Positions 7,860 through 15,972 of a stretch of DNA of 64,000 nucleotides are shown piece after piece. The stretch's first letter is position 1, and every line of letters begins with the position of its first letter. The DNA is from Hoeflea sp. (GTDB lineage: Bacteria; Pseudomonadota; Alphaproteobacteria; Rhizobiales; Rhizobiaceae): NCBI GenBank assembly GCA_020637795.1, contig JACKJT010000001.1:372001-436000 (forward strand), written 5' to 3'. The notes under the pieces are model-generated. The model was not told the origin of the DNA. It saw only the letters and a list, made by a program, of their open reading frames with translations, and did no database searches. Both the position numbers and the translations under genes were made by a program.

Positions 7860-8603
7860 TCAGCCGCAGGCGCGGACGAAGCGGCGGACGGTTTCGGCCA
7901 TGCCGTATTCGAGCGCATCGGCGGTCAGACCGTGGCCGATCGAGACTTCGAGCAGATTGGGCAGGGCGCGGGCCAGGGCCGGCAAATTGTCGACCGTCAG
8001 GTCGTGACCGGCATTGATCCCGAGCCCCAGTTCGGCGGCGATCCTGCCGGAGGCTTCGAGTTTCGCGAGCTCCACCGCCGCACGGGCGGGGTCGTCATAG
8101 GTGCCGCCATAGGGCCCGGTGTAGAATTCCACCCGGTCGGCGCCGGTGGCGCTTGCGGCTTCCAGCGCCGCACGGCTGGCGTCGGGATCGCAGAACAGCG
8201 AGACGCGGGCGCCGCCCTTCTTCAGCCGCTGCACCACCGAGCGCAAGAAATTGCCCTTGCCTTCGAAATCCCAGCCATGATCGGAGGTCGCCTGCGCCGG
8301 ATCGTCTGGCACGAGGGTTACCTGCTCGGGCGCATTGGCGGCGACAAGCTCCATGAATTCGTCGGTCGGATAGCCTTCGATGTTGAACTCGGCTTGAGGG
8401 AATTCGTCGTCGATCAGCGCCCGGATCTCGGGAAGATCGGAAAAGCGGATATGGCGCTGGTCGGGCCGCGGGTGCACTGTCAGCCCGTGGGCGCCGTTTG
8501 CGAGCGCGATCCGTCCCAGGCCGGTGACGCTCGGCCATGGCAGATCGCGGCGGTTGCGGAGCATGGCCACGGCGTTGAGATTGACGGAAAGCTGAGCGGG
8601 CAT
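7860..8603 (-). CDS. pdxJ: Pyridoxine 5'-phosphate synthase
   Basis: Catalyses the ring-closing condensation of 1-deoxyxylulose-5-phosphate with 3-amino-2-oxopropyl phosphate in vitamin B6 synthesis. The 247-residue TIM-barrel sequence begins LSVNLNAVAMLRNRRDLPWPS and carries GLTVHPRPDQRHI, EFNIEGYPTDEF, VTLVPD, EFYTGPYGG, GLGINAGHDLTVDNL and EVSIGHGLTADAL in the expected order. His in TVHPRPDQRHI and Glu in NIEGYP are the expected active-site residues. No acpS follows it, unlike in enterobacteria. A hairpin lies in its 5' leader. Confidence 0.96.
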   Translation of the reverse strand: MPAQLSVNLNAVAMLRNRRDLPWPSVTGLGRIALANGAHGLTVHPRPDQRHIRFSDLPEIRALIDDEFPQAEFNIEGYPTDEFMELVAANAPEQVTLVPDDPAQATSDHGWDFEGKGNFLRSVVQRLKKGGARVSLFCDPDASRAALEAASATGADRVEFYTGPYGGTYDDPARAAVELAKLEASGRIAAELGLGINAGHDLTVDNLPALARALPNLLEVSIGHGLTADALEYGMAETVRRFVRACG

Positions 8604-8632
8604 GGCGGCCTCACGGACAAGGACAACTGGAA

Positions 8633-8658
8633 AACCTCAGGCCCTTGGACCTGAGGTT
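8633..8658 (-). promoter_or_regulatory. Hairpin in pdxJ 5' leader
   Basis: The arms AACCTCAGG and CCTGAGGTT form a perfect 9-bp stem with an 8-nt loop, about 30 bp before the pdxJ start. On the minus strand the second arm is followed by only a short T run (TTTTCC), so it is a weak terminator at best. It may be an operator or a leader structure. Confidence 0.4.
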
Positions 8659-8807
8659 GCTGCTACTGTTATCTAAAGCATTGGCGGGCGATGTGAAATG
8701 AATTTCGGGAAAGTCCGCATTCCCGGCCTGAATGAATGGAAGGTGCGTCCCGCGAAAGGCCCCTCGCCCTGGCAAGGAGCAACGGATCGCAGCTTAGGAA
8801 AACGGAC

Positions 8808-9083
8808 TCAGGATCTGCCGTTGCGCAGCCGGCCGGAATAGTCCTGCAGCTGCTCATTGTAGGATTCGATCATCCGGCGCTGGCGCTTTCTTCCAATCCG
8901 CAGCGCGATCCAGAAGAAGCAGACCGTGAACAGAGCAATCAGGCCGAAAAGCGGCCAGCCGAGGTCTTTGAGATCGGAGGAGCCGAAGGCCTGGGTGAGC
9001 AGGCGCTCGTAGTCAAAGGCATAAGCCGGCACGGCGGTTACAAGAATGGCCGGCAGCGCCGCAAGCGCGGTCAGGATGCGCAT
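8808..9083 (-). CDS. Small signal-anchored membrane protein, unknown function
   Basis: A 91-residue protein I do not recognise. Starting at ATG 9083, which has AGGAAG eight bases upstream, it reads MRILTALAALPAILVTAVPAYA (a cleavable signal peptide), a short periplasmic segment, then one membrane span (WPLFGLIALFTVCFFWIAL) and a basic tail GRKRQRRMIESYNEQLQDY. The orientation would leave the basic coiled tail in the cytoplasm. An in-frame ATG two codons upstream is too close to the Shine-Dalgarno. The IS5-family element is inserted 131 bp upstream, so part of its promoter region may have been separated from distal sequences. Confidence 0.6.
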   Translation of the reverse strand: MRILTALAALPAILVTAVPAYAFDYERLLTQAFGSSDLKDLGWPLFGLIALFTVCFFWIALRIGRKRQRRMIESYNEQLQDYSGRLRNGRS

Positions 9084-9214
9084 GAACATCTTCCTTGTTC
9101 TGATCAACCGGAACGACCCTACTGGAACATTCTTAAAGAACTGATCACCTGTTGGCGTGTCGCTCACCGACTGGCGGCATCCTTTCGAAGCATATCTTTT
9201 TATTAGTAATTTAA

Positions 9215-10148
9215 GAGCCCAACCGAAAATTATGTTGAGTGATTTCAGCGACTTGTGATTCTCTGTGGTTTGCGAAGACTACGGAGGATCGGATGGCCTG
9301 GACTGAAATCACTCGGGAGCAATATGACCGGAGGCACCTTCGCTACGCAAGTGATTGCACGGACGAGGAATGGGCGTTGATTGAGCATTTCATGCCTGCT
9401 CCGCACAAGGTCGGTCGGCCGCGCAAATGGCGGATGCGGGAGATATGGAACGCCATCCAGTATATCGCGGCGGCAGGTTGCCAGTGGGCGATGCTGCCGA
9501 AAGACTTCCCGCCCTTCACGACGGTGCAGCATTATTTCTACCGGCTGCGCGACAGCGGCGTGCTCGACATCATCAACGAAACGCTGGTGATGTCCGCGCG
9601 CCTTCTGGCTGGTCGGGCGGCTGCGCCGACGGCCGGTGTGATCGACAGCCAAAGCGTGAAAACCACGGAAAGTGGTGGGCCCCGCGGCTATGATGCGGGC
9701 AAGAAGATCAAGGGTCGCAAGCGCCACATCCTCACCGATACTGAGGGCAATATGCTGGGTGCGATCACGCACACCGCCGATGTCCAGGACAGGGATGGCG
9801 CGCCGGATGTCATCGCCCGCACGAAAGAAAGCTTCCCCACGCTCGCCCATCTGTTCGCGGATGGCGGGTATGCCGGTGAGAAGCTGGAAACCGCCCTGCA
9901 GACTATGGACGGACCGACAATCGAGATCGTCAAGCGTCCCAATGGTGCAACGGGCTTCGTCGTCATCGCTCGTCGCTGGGTCGTCGAACGCACCTTTGCC
10001 TGGCTCGGCCGCTGCCGCCGTCTGGCGAAGGACTGGGAGGTAACCATCGCATCTTCCGATGCATGGCTACTCATCGCTTCCATCCGGCGCACAGCAAGGC
10101 TCATAGCAAGGGATTGAAATCAATAGGTATTAATTTTGAGTCCGACTC
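9215..10148 (+). mobile_element. Complete IS5-family insertion sequence, 934 bp
   Basis: The element is bounded by imperfect terminal inverted repeats: left GAGCCCAACCGAAAATTA and right (reverse complement) GAGTCGGACTCAAAATTA, matching at 13 of 18 positions, with a further shared TGATTTCA slightly inside. The trinucleotide TAA occurs directly outside both ends (9212-9214 and 10149-10151), a 3-bp TNA-type target duplication as used by the IS1031/IS427-like branches of IS5. It contains one intact transposase gene. It interrupts no recognisable gene and sits between a small membrane protein gene and a diguanylate cyclase gene. Confidence 0.85.
9293..10117 (+). CDS. IS5-family DDE transposase
   Basis: A 274-residue transposase that cuts and rejoins the ends of the surrounding element. 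The start at 9293 follows GGAGG by 5 bp. The N-terminal DNA-binding part contains TDEEWALIEHFMP and GRPRKWRMREIWNAIQYI. The catalytic triad is visible as D118 (GVIDSQSVK), D190 (FADGGYAGEK) and E232 (VVERTFAWLGR), with the IS5 hallmark GYDAGKKIKGRKRHILTDTEG split around residue 132-152 and the Y(2)R(3)E(6)K-like motif R-WVVERTFAWLGRCRRLAKD. No frameshift or stop is present, so the element may be active. Confidence 0.93.
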   Translation: MAWTEITREQYDRRHLRYASDCTDEEWALIEHFMPAPHKVGRPRKWRMREIWNAIQYIAAAGCQWAMLPKDFPPFTTVQHYFYRLRDSGVLDIINETLVMSARLLAGRAAAPTAGVIDSQSVKTTESGGPRGYDAGKKIKGRKRHILTDTEGNMLGAITHTADVQDRDGAPDVIARTKESFPTLAHLFADGGYAGEKLETALQTMDGPTIEIVKRPNGATGFVVIARRWVVERTFAWLGRCRRLAKDWEVTIASSDAWLLIASIRRTARLIARD

Positions 10149-10273
10149 TAAGCTTACCTTTATTGGATAATCAGGCCGGATGATGAGATGCCAACGACAG
10201 GTTTCGTGCCGCAGTTTTTCATTCCGATTATGTGAATGGCAATTTCTTGGAATCAGACCAGACAGGACGTTGA

Positions 10274-11659
10274 ATGCCGATCTATCCGCTGCCCGAACAA
10301 GAAGCCGAACGGTTGGCCCGGCTGCGCAGATATGAAATCCTCGACAGTCTGCCGGAAGAAACCTACCAGCGGATCATTCGTCTTGCCGCGCAAATGCTGG
10401 ATATGCCGGTTGCGGTCATTTCGCTTGTCGAAGGAGACCGGCAATGGTTCAAGGCGCGAGTGGGCGGTGACCGGAACGAAATTCCAAGAAAGCTCTCTTT
10501 CTGCGCGTATACGATCTGCCAGGCCGATGTCTTTGTCATCGAAGACGCCACGAAGGACGCGCGGTTCGCGCGAAATCCATTCGTCACGAGTGGTCAGAAA
10601 ATCCGCTTCTACGCCGGCGCTCCGTTGCGCACCAATGACGGGCTCAACATGGGCGCGCTGGCGGTGCTCGACACCAAACCCCGGACGTTCAGCCAAAAGG
10701 ACAAGCAGAACCTGACCGACTTCGCGGCGATGGTCATGGACGCACTGGAAACACGCCTTGTCATCGATCGCGCCGAAACGGCGGAGCGCCGCTTCATCGA
10801 TGCCATGGAATCCCTGCCGAACGGCTTTGTGCTGTATGACAAGGACGACCGGCTGGTGATCTGCAACAAGCGCTACAAAGAGATCTATGCAGAGAGCGCC
10901 CCATACATTGTCCCTGGCGCCACCTTTGAAGAGATCATCCGCAAAGGCGTCGAAAACGGGCAGTATCTCGAGGCCGCCGGCAGGGAAGAGGCCTTCATTG
11001 CCGAACGCCTTTACAACCACCAGAACCCCGGCGAGCCGATCGAGCAGCATCTGCCCGGCGACAGGTGGCTCAGCGTTCAGGAGCGCCGCACCAGCGAAGG
11101 CGGGCTCGTCGGATTCCGGATCGACATCACCACGCTCAAGCGCCAGGAACGGGAACTGGCCCGGCTGGCATGGACCGACAGCCTGACCGGCGCGATGAAC
11201 CGGCACCGGTTCATGGAACTTGCCGGCAAGGAAGTCGACCGGGCCAGGCGGCATGGCAGCGAGATGTCGTTGTTGCTGCTTGATGCGGATCATTTCAAAC
11301 ATATCAACGACAAATACGGCCATGCTGCGGGCGATGTCGTACTGAAGGGTCTGGTGGAACGCTGGGGCAAGAGCCTCAGATCGCACGATCTGATCGGACG
11401 TATCGGCGGAGAGGAATTCGGCATCCTGTTACCGGAAGTCGATATTCACAATGCTGTGTGCACTGCCAATCGACTGCGCAAGGAAATTGCCGAACTGCCA
11501 TTTGCCTTTGAAGGCCAGCTGCTGCGGGTGACGGTGAGCATCGGGGTCGCCACGTTGGCCGCGGGCGACGATCTGCCCGCACTGATGCGGCGAGCGGACC
11601 TGGCACTTTATCGCGCCAAGGAAGCCGGACGAGACGGCGTCAACGCCAGCGCGGCGTAA
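10274..11659 (+). CDS. GAF-PAS-GGDEF diguanylate cyclase
   Basis: A soluble 461-residue enzyme that makes cyclic di-GMP from two GTP. An N-terminal GAF domain (about residues 25-165) carries the CAYTICQADVFVIEDATKD pattern common in GAF sensors. A PAS domain follows at about residues 178-290 (LPNGFVLYDKDDRLVICNKRY). The C-terminal GGDEF domain has the active-site GGEEF at 378-382 and an RSHD inhibitory site (RxxD) nine residues before it, so product feedback is expected. No membrane segment is seen. It lies 125 bp from the IS element and upstream of alkB on the same strand with a 137-bp gap. The ligand of the GAF and PAS domains is unknown. Confidence 0.92.
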   Translation: MPIYPLPEQEAERLARLRRYEILDSLPEETYQRIIRLAAQMLDMPVAVISLVEGDRQWFKARVGGDRNEIPRKLSFCAYTICQADVFVIEDATKDARFARNPFVTSGQKIRFYAGAPLRTNDGLNMGALAVLDTKPRTFSQKDKQNLTDFAAMVMDALETRLVIDRAETAERRFIDAMESLPNGFVLYDKDDRLVICNKRYKEIYAESAPYIVPGATFEEIIRKGVENGQYLEAAGREEAFIAERLYNHQNPGEPIEQHLPGDRWLSVQERRTSEGGLVGFRIDITTLKRQERELARLAWTDSLTGAMNRHRFMELAGKEVDRARRHGSEMSLLLLDADHFKHINDKYGHAAGDVVLKGLVERWGKSLRSHDLIGRIGGEEFGILLPEVDIHNAVCTANRLRKEIAELPFAFEGQLLRVTVSIGVATLAAGDDLPALMRRADLALYRAKEAGRDGVNASAA

Positions 11660-11796
11660 GCAATCCGCATCGCGACTGTCGGCTGAACCAGGCGCCGGCT
11701 CCTCTCAACAAGGGACAGCTTGCCCGCGGCATCGCCCAAGCCTAGCATTGGGGCGACAGCGGGGGATCTTGCGCCTCCGTGCCAGGGAGCAGATCA

Positions 11797-12990
11797 ATGA
11801 TCTTCACAGCCACGACGAAGTCCGGGGACCGCATCGAGTACCGCGACAAGAAACGCGGGCTCTGGATCCTGTCGGTGCTTTCGCCTTCGCTGCCGGGTCT
11901 GGCAGCCCTTGCGCTGCTCATGACCGGTGAAGCCTGGTGGACCGCCGTCCCGATCATCATGTATTACGGCGTCTTCGTCATCGGTGACCATCTGGTCGGC
12001 GTCGATCCGAACAACCCGCCCGAAGACGTTGTCGAGGCGATGGCCTCGGACCCGTATTACCGGGTGCTGTTGTTTCTCTCCGTGCCGGTGTTCTGGTTTT
12101 CCTTCCTGACTTGCGCGATTGCCGCCGGGCAGCCGGACACGCCCTGGTGGGCCTGGATCGGACTGGTCGTGGCAGCGGGGACGAGTTCGGGCACAGCCAT
12201 CACGGTCGGACACGAGCTCGGCCACAAGCCGAACCGGCTCGACCAATGGGGCGCGAAGCTGGCGAACGCGGTCTCGGGCTACGGCCATTTCTGCATCGAA
12301 CACAATCGCGGCCACCACGTGCATGTCGCGACCCCCGAGGACCCCGCCTCGGCCCGGCTCGGCGAAAGCCTTTGGCGCTTCGCATGCCGCGAGATCCCGG
12401 GCACGGCGCTGCGCGGCTGGCGGATGGAACGGGCCCGGCTGGCGCGCAAGGGGCTTGGCTTCTGGCACTGGCGCAACGACATCCTGCAGGGCTACGCAAT
12501 CACGCTTGTGGCGGACCTGGCGCTGATCGCCGCGTTCGGCTGGCCGATGCTGGTGTTTGTGCTGGTTCACAACCTGATCGGCTGGTTTCACCTGACCACC
12601 GCCAACTATGTCGAGCATTACGGGCTCAAGCGGGATCAAAAGCCCGACGGGCGCTACGAACCGTGCGAGCCGCGGCATTCGTGGAACACCAACCACATCA
12701 TCTCTAACCTGATGCTGTTTCACCTGCAGCGGCACTCGGACCATCACGCCAACCCACTCAGGCCCTACCAGGCGCTGCGGTCCTTCGACGAACTGCCGAC
12801 CCTGCCGTCCGGCTATCCGGGCAGTTTCCTGCTGGCAGCCTTTCCATCGCTCTGGTTTCGGGTGATGGATCCGAAGGTAATGGCCTGGGCTGGCGGCGAT
12901 CTGACCAGAACCAATCTCGATCCGGCGCGGGCCGCCGAGTACCGGGCGCGGTGGAGCGCCCGGCGGGCGGATCAAGCCACCCTTGCGTAA
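11797..12990 (+). CDS. alkB: Alkane 1-monooxygenase, non-heme diiron
   Basis: Integral-membrane hydroxylase that oxidises the terminal methyl of medium-chain alkanes, using electrons from rubredoxin. Of 397 residues, all four diagnostic motifs are present: HELGHK (139-144), EHNRGHH (169-175), NYVEHYGLKR (270-279) and LQRHSDHHA (310-318). These histidines bind the two irons. Hydrophobic segments at about 22-43, 50-67, 89-110, 117-135, 233-248 and 250-266 give the usual six-span layout. The start at 11797 follows AGGGAG; a longer reading adds six residues. No rubredoxin, rubredoxin reductase or AlkS-type regulator is adjacent, so electron donors must be encoded elsewhere. The 3' end overlaps the remnant of a chemoreceptor gene on the other strand. 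Confidence 0.93.
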   Translation: MIFTATTKSGDRIEYRDKKRGLWILSVLSPSLPGLAALALLMTGEAWWTAVPIIMYYGVFVIGDHLVGVDPNNPPEDVVEAMASDPYYRVLLFLSVPVFWFSFLTCAIAAGQPDTPWWAWIGLVVAAGTSSGTAITVGHELGHKPNRLDQWGAKLANAVSGYGHFCIEHNRGHHVHVATPEDPASARLGESLWRFACREIPGTALRGWRMERARLARKGLGFWHWRNDILQGYAITLVADLALIAAFGWPMLVFVLVHNLIGWFHLTTANYVEHYGLKRDQKPDGRYEPCEPRHSWNTNHIISNLMLFHLQRHSDHHANPLRPYQALRSFDELPTLPSGYPGSFLLAAFPSLWFRVMDPKVMAWAGGDLTRTNLDPARAAEYRARWSARRADQATLA

Positions 12991-13140
12991 CCCGGCTGCC
13001 TGAGCCCCTGCGTGCTCTGGCCCGAGACGGTGGACCGGGACGCCAGTTCGGCGAGCGTGCGGTTGATGCCGAGCAAGTTCTGGGTGGCGGTATTGGTCTG
13101 CTCGACCATCGCCGCGGTTTGCTCAAGCGCCGCAGCCTGT
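12972..13140 (-). pseudogene. Chemoreceptor C-terminal remnant
   Basis: The minus strand reads QAAALEQTAAMVEQTN, then TATQNLLGINRTLAELASR and STVSGQSTQ to a TGA at 12972. This is the C-terminal end of a methyl-accepting chemotaxis protein, clearly paralogous to the tail of the intact receptor 236 bp upstream (AAMVEQTNAATQNLLGINQ). The frame is closed by a TGA immediately upstream, and no signalling or sensor domain is left. The sequence QAAALEQTAAMVEQT seems to join a motif from the start of the signalling domain to one from its end, as if the central hairpin had been deleted. It overlaps the end of alkB by 19 bp. Nothing else is recognisable in 13141-13375. Confidence 0.75.
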
Positions 13141-13375
13141 CGCCATCAGCGCCGCATCCATGCCGACAAAAGCCAGCTCTTAGGAAATTTCTGTTTCGCT
13201 CATTGCAGGTATTCCGATCAGATGCCTCGCGCCGGAGCGAAAAATCCGCCGTTGCCCGGCTTGCAACAAGTTCATCACGATGCTTGTTCGTTTATTACCA
13301 AGAGCTAACTAGTTGGTATGGCGAGATCCGGCACAATCGGTGAATACAAAACTACCATTTGAGCACAAGTACGCT

Positions 13376-14887
13376 TCACGCCGCCCTGGCGCCTCTCCGC
13401 GGCTCCAACACCTGTTTGCTCTGCCCCGACACCGAGAAACGCGAAACCAGCTGGCCAAGGGTCTGGTTGATGCCCAGCAGGTTCTGCGTGGCCGCGTTGG
13501 TCTGCTCGACCATGGCGGCATTCTGCTGGGTGATCTGGTCCATGGAGCCAATGGCTGAATTGATCTCGGCAATGCCTGTCGCCTGCTCCTGCGCCGACTG
13601 CGAGATGGATCCGAAATGTTCGCTGATGACGCGCACCTGGCCTCCGATATTGCTCAACGTCTCTCCGGTCTTGTTGACCAGCGACACGCCCGTGAGAACA
13701 TCCTTGAAAGACGCCTCGATCAGGTCCTTGATCTCCCTGGCTGCGGATGCGGAGCGCTGCGCCAGTTCGCGGACTTCCTGCGCGACGACGGCAAAGCCCC
13801 TGCCCGCCTCGCCGGCGCGGGCCGCCTCGACCCCGGCATTGAGCGCCAACAGGTTGGTCTGGAAGGAGATCTCGTCGATCACCGAGATGATCTGGGTGAT
13901 CTTCTTCGACGATTCCTCGATCTTTCCCATCGCTTCAATGGCTTCATTTACGGTTGTGCCCGAAAGCTCCGCCTGTTGCGACGCCTCTTCGACGACCTGC
14001 CGGGCCTCGCGGGTGCGCTCGGCCGACTGTTTTGATATGGTCGATATCTGTTCGACCGCCGCCGCGGTCTCTTCAAGCGCCGCCGCCTGCTGCTCGGTGC
14101 GCCTGGCCATGTCGTCGGTTGCGCTCGAGAGTTCGCGCGTGTCGCTGTTCGACTGCTTGATCGATGCGACGATGTCGATGAAAGCCTCGTTCAGCTTGGC
14201 GACGGATGAATTGTAATTGGCCTTGAGTTGATCGAATTCCGGCGCAAGCGATTCCGATATGGTCGAGCCCAGATCGCCGTTGGACAGGCCGCCGAGCGCC
14301 TGATCCAGCGCCTGCAACGCCTTGTCCTGATCGGCTTTCAGCCGCGCCTGCTCGGCTTCGGCCCTGGCGCGGTCCTTGACCAGTTCATCGAGATAGACCG
14401 AAATGGCGTAATCCATGTCCAGCATTGCCGCCTTGAGAACGGCGGCAATGGCCGATGCGGTCTTTTTGGCCTTGTTGCCCCGGCCAAAGCCGCCGAGTTC
14501 GGTTTCGACGATGGTCTTGACCACCTCTTCGATGATCAGCGAATACCCGCCAATATACCATTGCGGCTCGAGCCCCAGCTTCGCATGCACCTTGCCAATC
14601 CGGGTAACGCCGTCGATATAGTTCTGGTCGAAGTTGCCGGTGGCGATCAGGCCCCAGTGGTCCACCTGCTTCTGCTTGGCATGCTCGATGTGGGAGGCAT
14701 CGCGAAAGTGCCGGGCCGTCTCGGGATTTGCAGATGCATGAGCATAGAAACGGTCCAGCGCCACTCCCAACGCGCTTTCGATCATTGGCCTGGCTGCGCG
14801 CAGGGCCGACAATTGCTGTTCATCCATGCCCAAAAACTTGAGTTTGCCAGCAATCTTGCTTTGATCAGATTGATCCACACTGGTCAT
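13376..14887 (-). CDS. Globin-coupled methyl-accepting chemotaxis protein (HemAT-like)
   Basis: A soluble aerotaxis-type receptor of 503 residues with no membrane segment. Residues about 15-170 are a globin-coupled sensor domain: FLGMDEQQLSALRAARP, then the heme-binding helix with proximal His101 in RIGKVHAKLGLEPQWYIGGY. A linker helix with a short HAMP-like part leads into the signalling domain (about 245-480), whose tip reads ISFQTNLLALNAGVEAARAG and GFAVVAQEVRELAQRS. It lacks a C-terminal NWETF-type pentapeptide. O2 is the usual ligand of this family and the output is CheA kinase control. No che operon is in the window. It is upstream of a paralogous truncated fragment in the same orientation. 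Confidence 0.93.
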   Translation of the reverse strand: MTSVDQSDQSKIAGKLKFLGMDEQQLSALRAARPMIESALGVALDRFYAHASANPETARHFRDASHIEHAKQKQVDHWGLIATGNFDQNYIDGVTRIGKVHAKLGLEPQWYIGGYSLIIEEVVKTIVETELGGFGRGNKAKKTASAIAAVLKAAMLDMDYAISVYLDELVKDRARAEAEQARLKADQDKALQALDQALGGLSNGDLGSTISESLAPEFDQLKANYNSSVAKLNEAFIDIVASIKQSNSDTRELSSATDDMARRTEQQAAALEETAAAVEQISTISKQSAERTREARQVVEEASQQAELSGTTVNEAIEAMGKIEESSKKITQIISVIDEISFQTNLLALNAGVEAARAGEAGRGFAVVAQEVRELAQRSASAAREIKDLIEASFKDVLTGVSLVNKTGETLSNIGGQVRVISEHFGSISQSAQEQATGIAEINSAIGSMDQITQQNAAMVEQTNAATQNLLGINQTLGQLVSRFSVSGQSKQVLEPRRGARAA

Positions 14888-15297
14888 TGGCAGTTCCGAT
14901 GCTGTTGCTGGACGAACCGAATTAATACGGCTAGTACCTTCATATTTAAGGGGTATTGTCGTCTTTCAGCACAATAGTTTCGTGACCGTTAACCCTGGGT
15001 AAACCTTAGGAGACAACAATTCGCATATTCCGTGAGACTCCCCGGCGTACTTTGTCGCACCTCCCCGGCACAGGGCTGCAAATCCGCTTCCCTGGCGCTG
15101 GATTCGGGGATTAGACTGGACTTCTCGATTGCGGTCCGGTCCCGGCGCACGGGGTGAAAATCCGACGACCCGGGAAGGCAGGCAAATGGCCTGAACGATC
15201 ACGCCAACCGCAAGACCGTGCAATGCGCCAACGGATTCCTTTTCCCTTGCAGCTAAGCTCAGAGGCTCATGGCCAGCACCCGGCTTATCTCGGTCAG
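14888..15297. other. Intergenic region, 410 bp, no gene seen
   Basis: This stretch separates the start of the globin-coupled receptor from the stop of the glycosylase gene. The first 120 bp nearest the receptor are relatively AT-rich and presumably carry its promoter. I found no convincing open frame, tRNA or strong hairpin in the rest. Confidence 0.6.
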
Positions 15298-15924
15298 CTA
15301 GCGGCCGGATTGCTGTATCCAGGTGTTGAACGCTGCCTGAACGTCCGCCAGCGCCTTCTTCGATGTCGCCGGCTTGTCGATGACGCCTTCGGCGATCAGA
15401 CGGGCGGTGACGCTCTGGGTCAGGATGAAGCTGTCCTTGCCCTGGCTGCGCAGCAGATATTGCCCTGTGGTGCCACCGAGCCGGGATCCGCGCTTCTTGA
15501 GCAGGTCCATCAGGCCGATGAAATCGGTCGACGGCCAGCCGGCGATCGCCTTGCCGGCGCTGCCGTATTCGGCGGCCAGCTGTTGCACGAAGACGGCGTT
15601 TTCCTGCACCGAGCGGATCTTGGCGCCGTTGCGGATGATCCTCGTGTCGGAAACCAGACGCTCGAAATCCTCGTCGTTGAGCATGGCGCATCGGCCGACA
15701 TCGAAGCCGTCGAAGGCCGCCTCGAAACCCGGCCACATGTTCTCGACCACTTTCCAGTTGAAGCCCGCCTGGAACACGCCGCGGGTCATGGCGGCGAGCC
15801 AGCGGTCGTCGGGAATGGCGGCCACGTCGGCCGCAGGAACGGGAGTGGAGAGCATGGCCTCGAGCGCCTCGGCGCCGCCCTTGCGGGCGGCCGCAATCTC
15901 GAAAATCTCGTCAAATGAACGCAT
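15298..15924 (-). CDS. DNA-3-methyladenine glycosylase I family protein
   Basis: Base-excision repair enzyme removing 3-methyladenine. The 208-residue protein contains DRWLAAMTRGVFQAGFNWKVVENMWPGFEAAFDGFD, in which the FQAGFNW segment and FDGFD are the TAG signature, and NDEDFERLVSDTRIIRNGAKIRSVQENA, the usual helix with the IIRN-x-K-I motif. It is somewhat longer than E. coli Tag and lacks the N-terminal zinc Cys, as in many rhizobial relatives. It stands 48 bp downstream of a DUF5765 membrane protein gene on the same strand. Confidence 0.85.
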   Translation of the reverse strand: MRSFDEIFEIAAARKGGAEALEAMLSTPVPAADVAAIPDDRWLAAMTRGVFQAGFNWKVVENMWPGFEAAFDGFDVGRCAMLNDEDFERLVSDTRIIRNGAKIRSVQENAVFVQQLAAEYGSAGKAIAGWPSTDFIGLMDLLKKRGSRLGGTTGQYLLRSQGKDSFILTQSVTARLIAEGVIDKPATSKKALADVQAAFNTWIQQSGR

Positions 15925-15972
15925 GGCGCCCTCCGCTGGAAACCGCCCGAACGCAAGACCGTTCAGGCCAAT

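Noticed and set aside
8669..8857. 62-codon minus frame overlapping the small membrane protein gene
   Set aside because: It overlaps a better-supported gene in another frame and lacks a Shine-Dalgarno and domain pattern.
13141..13375. Residual gene or mobile-element piece upstream of the receptor remnant
   Set aside because: A short out-of-frame segment (AFVGMDAALMATG) was noted but is too short to assign to any family.
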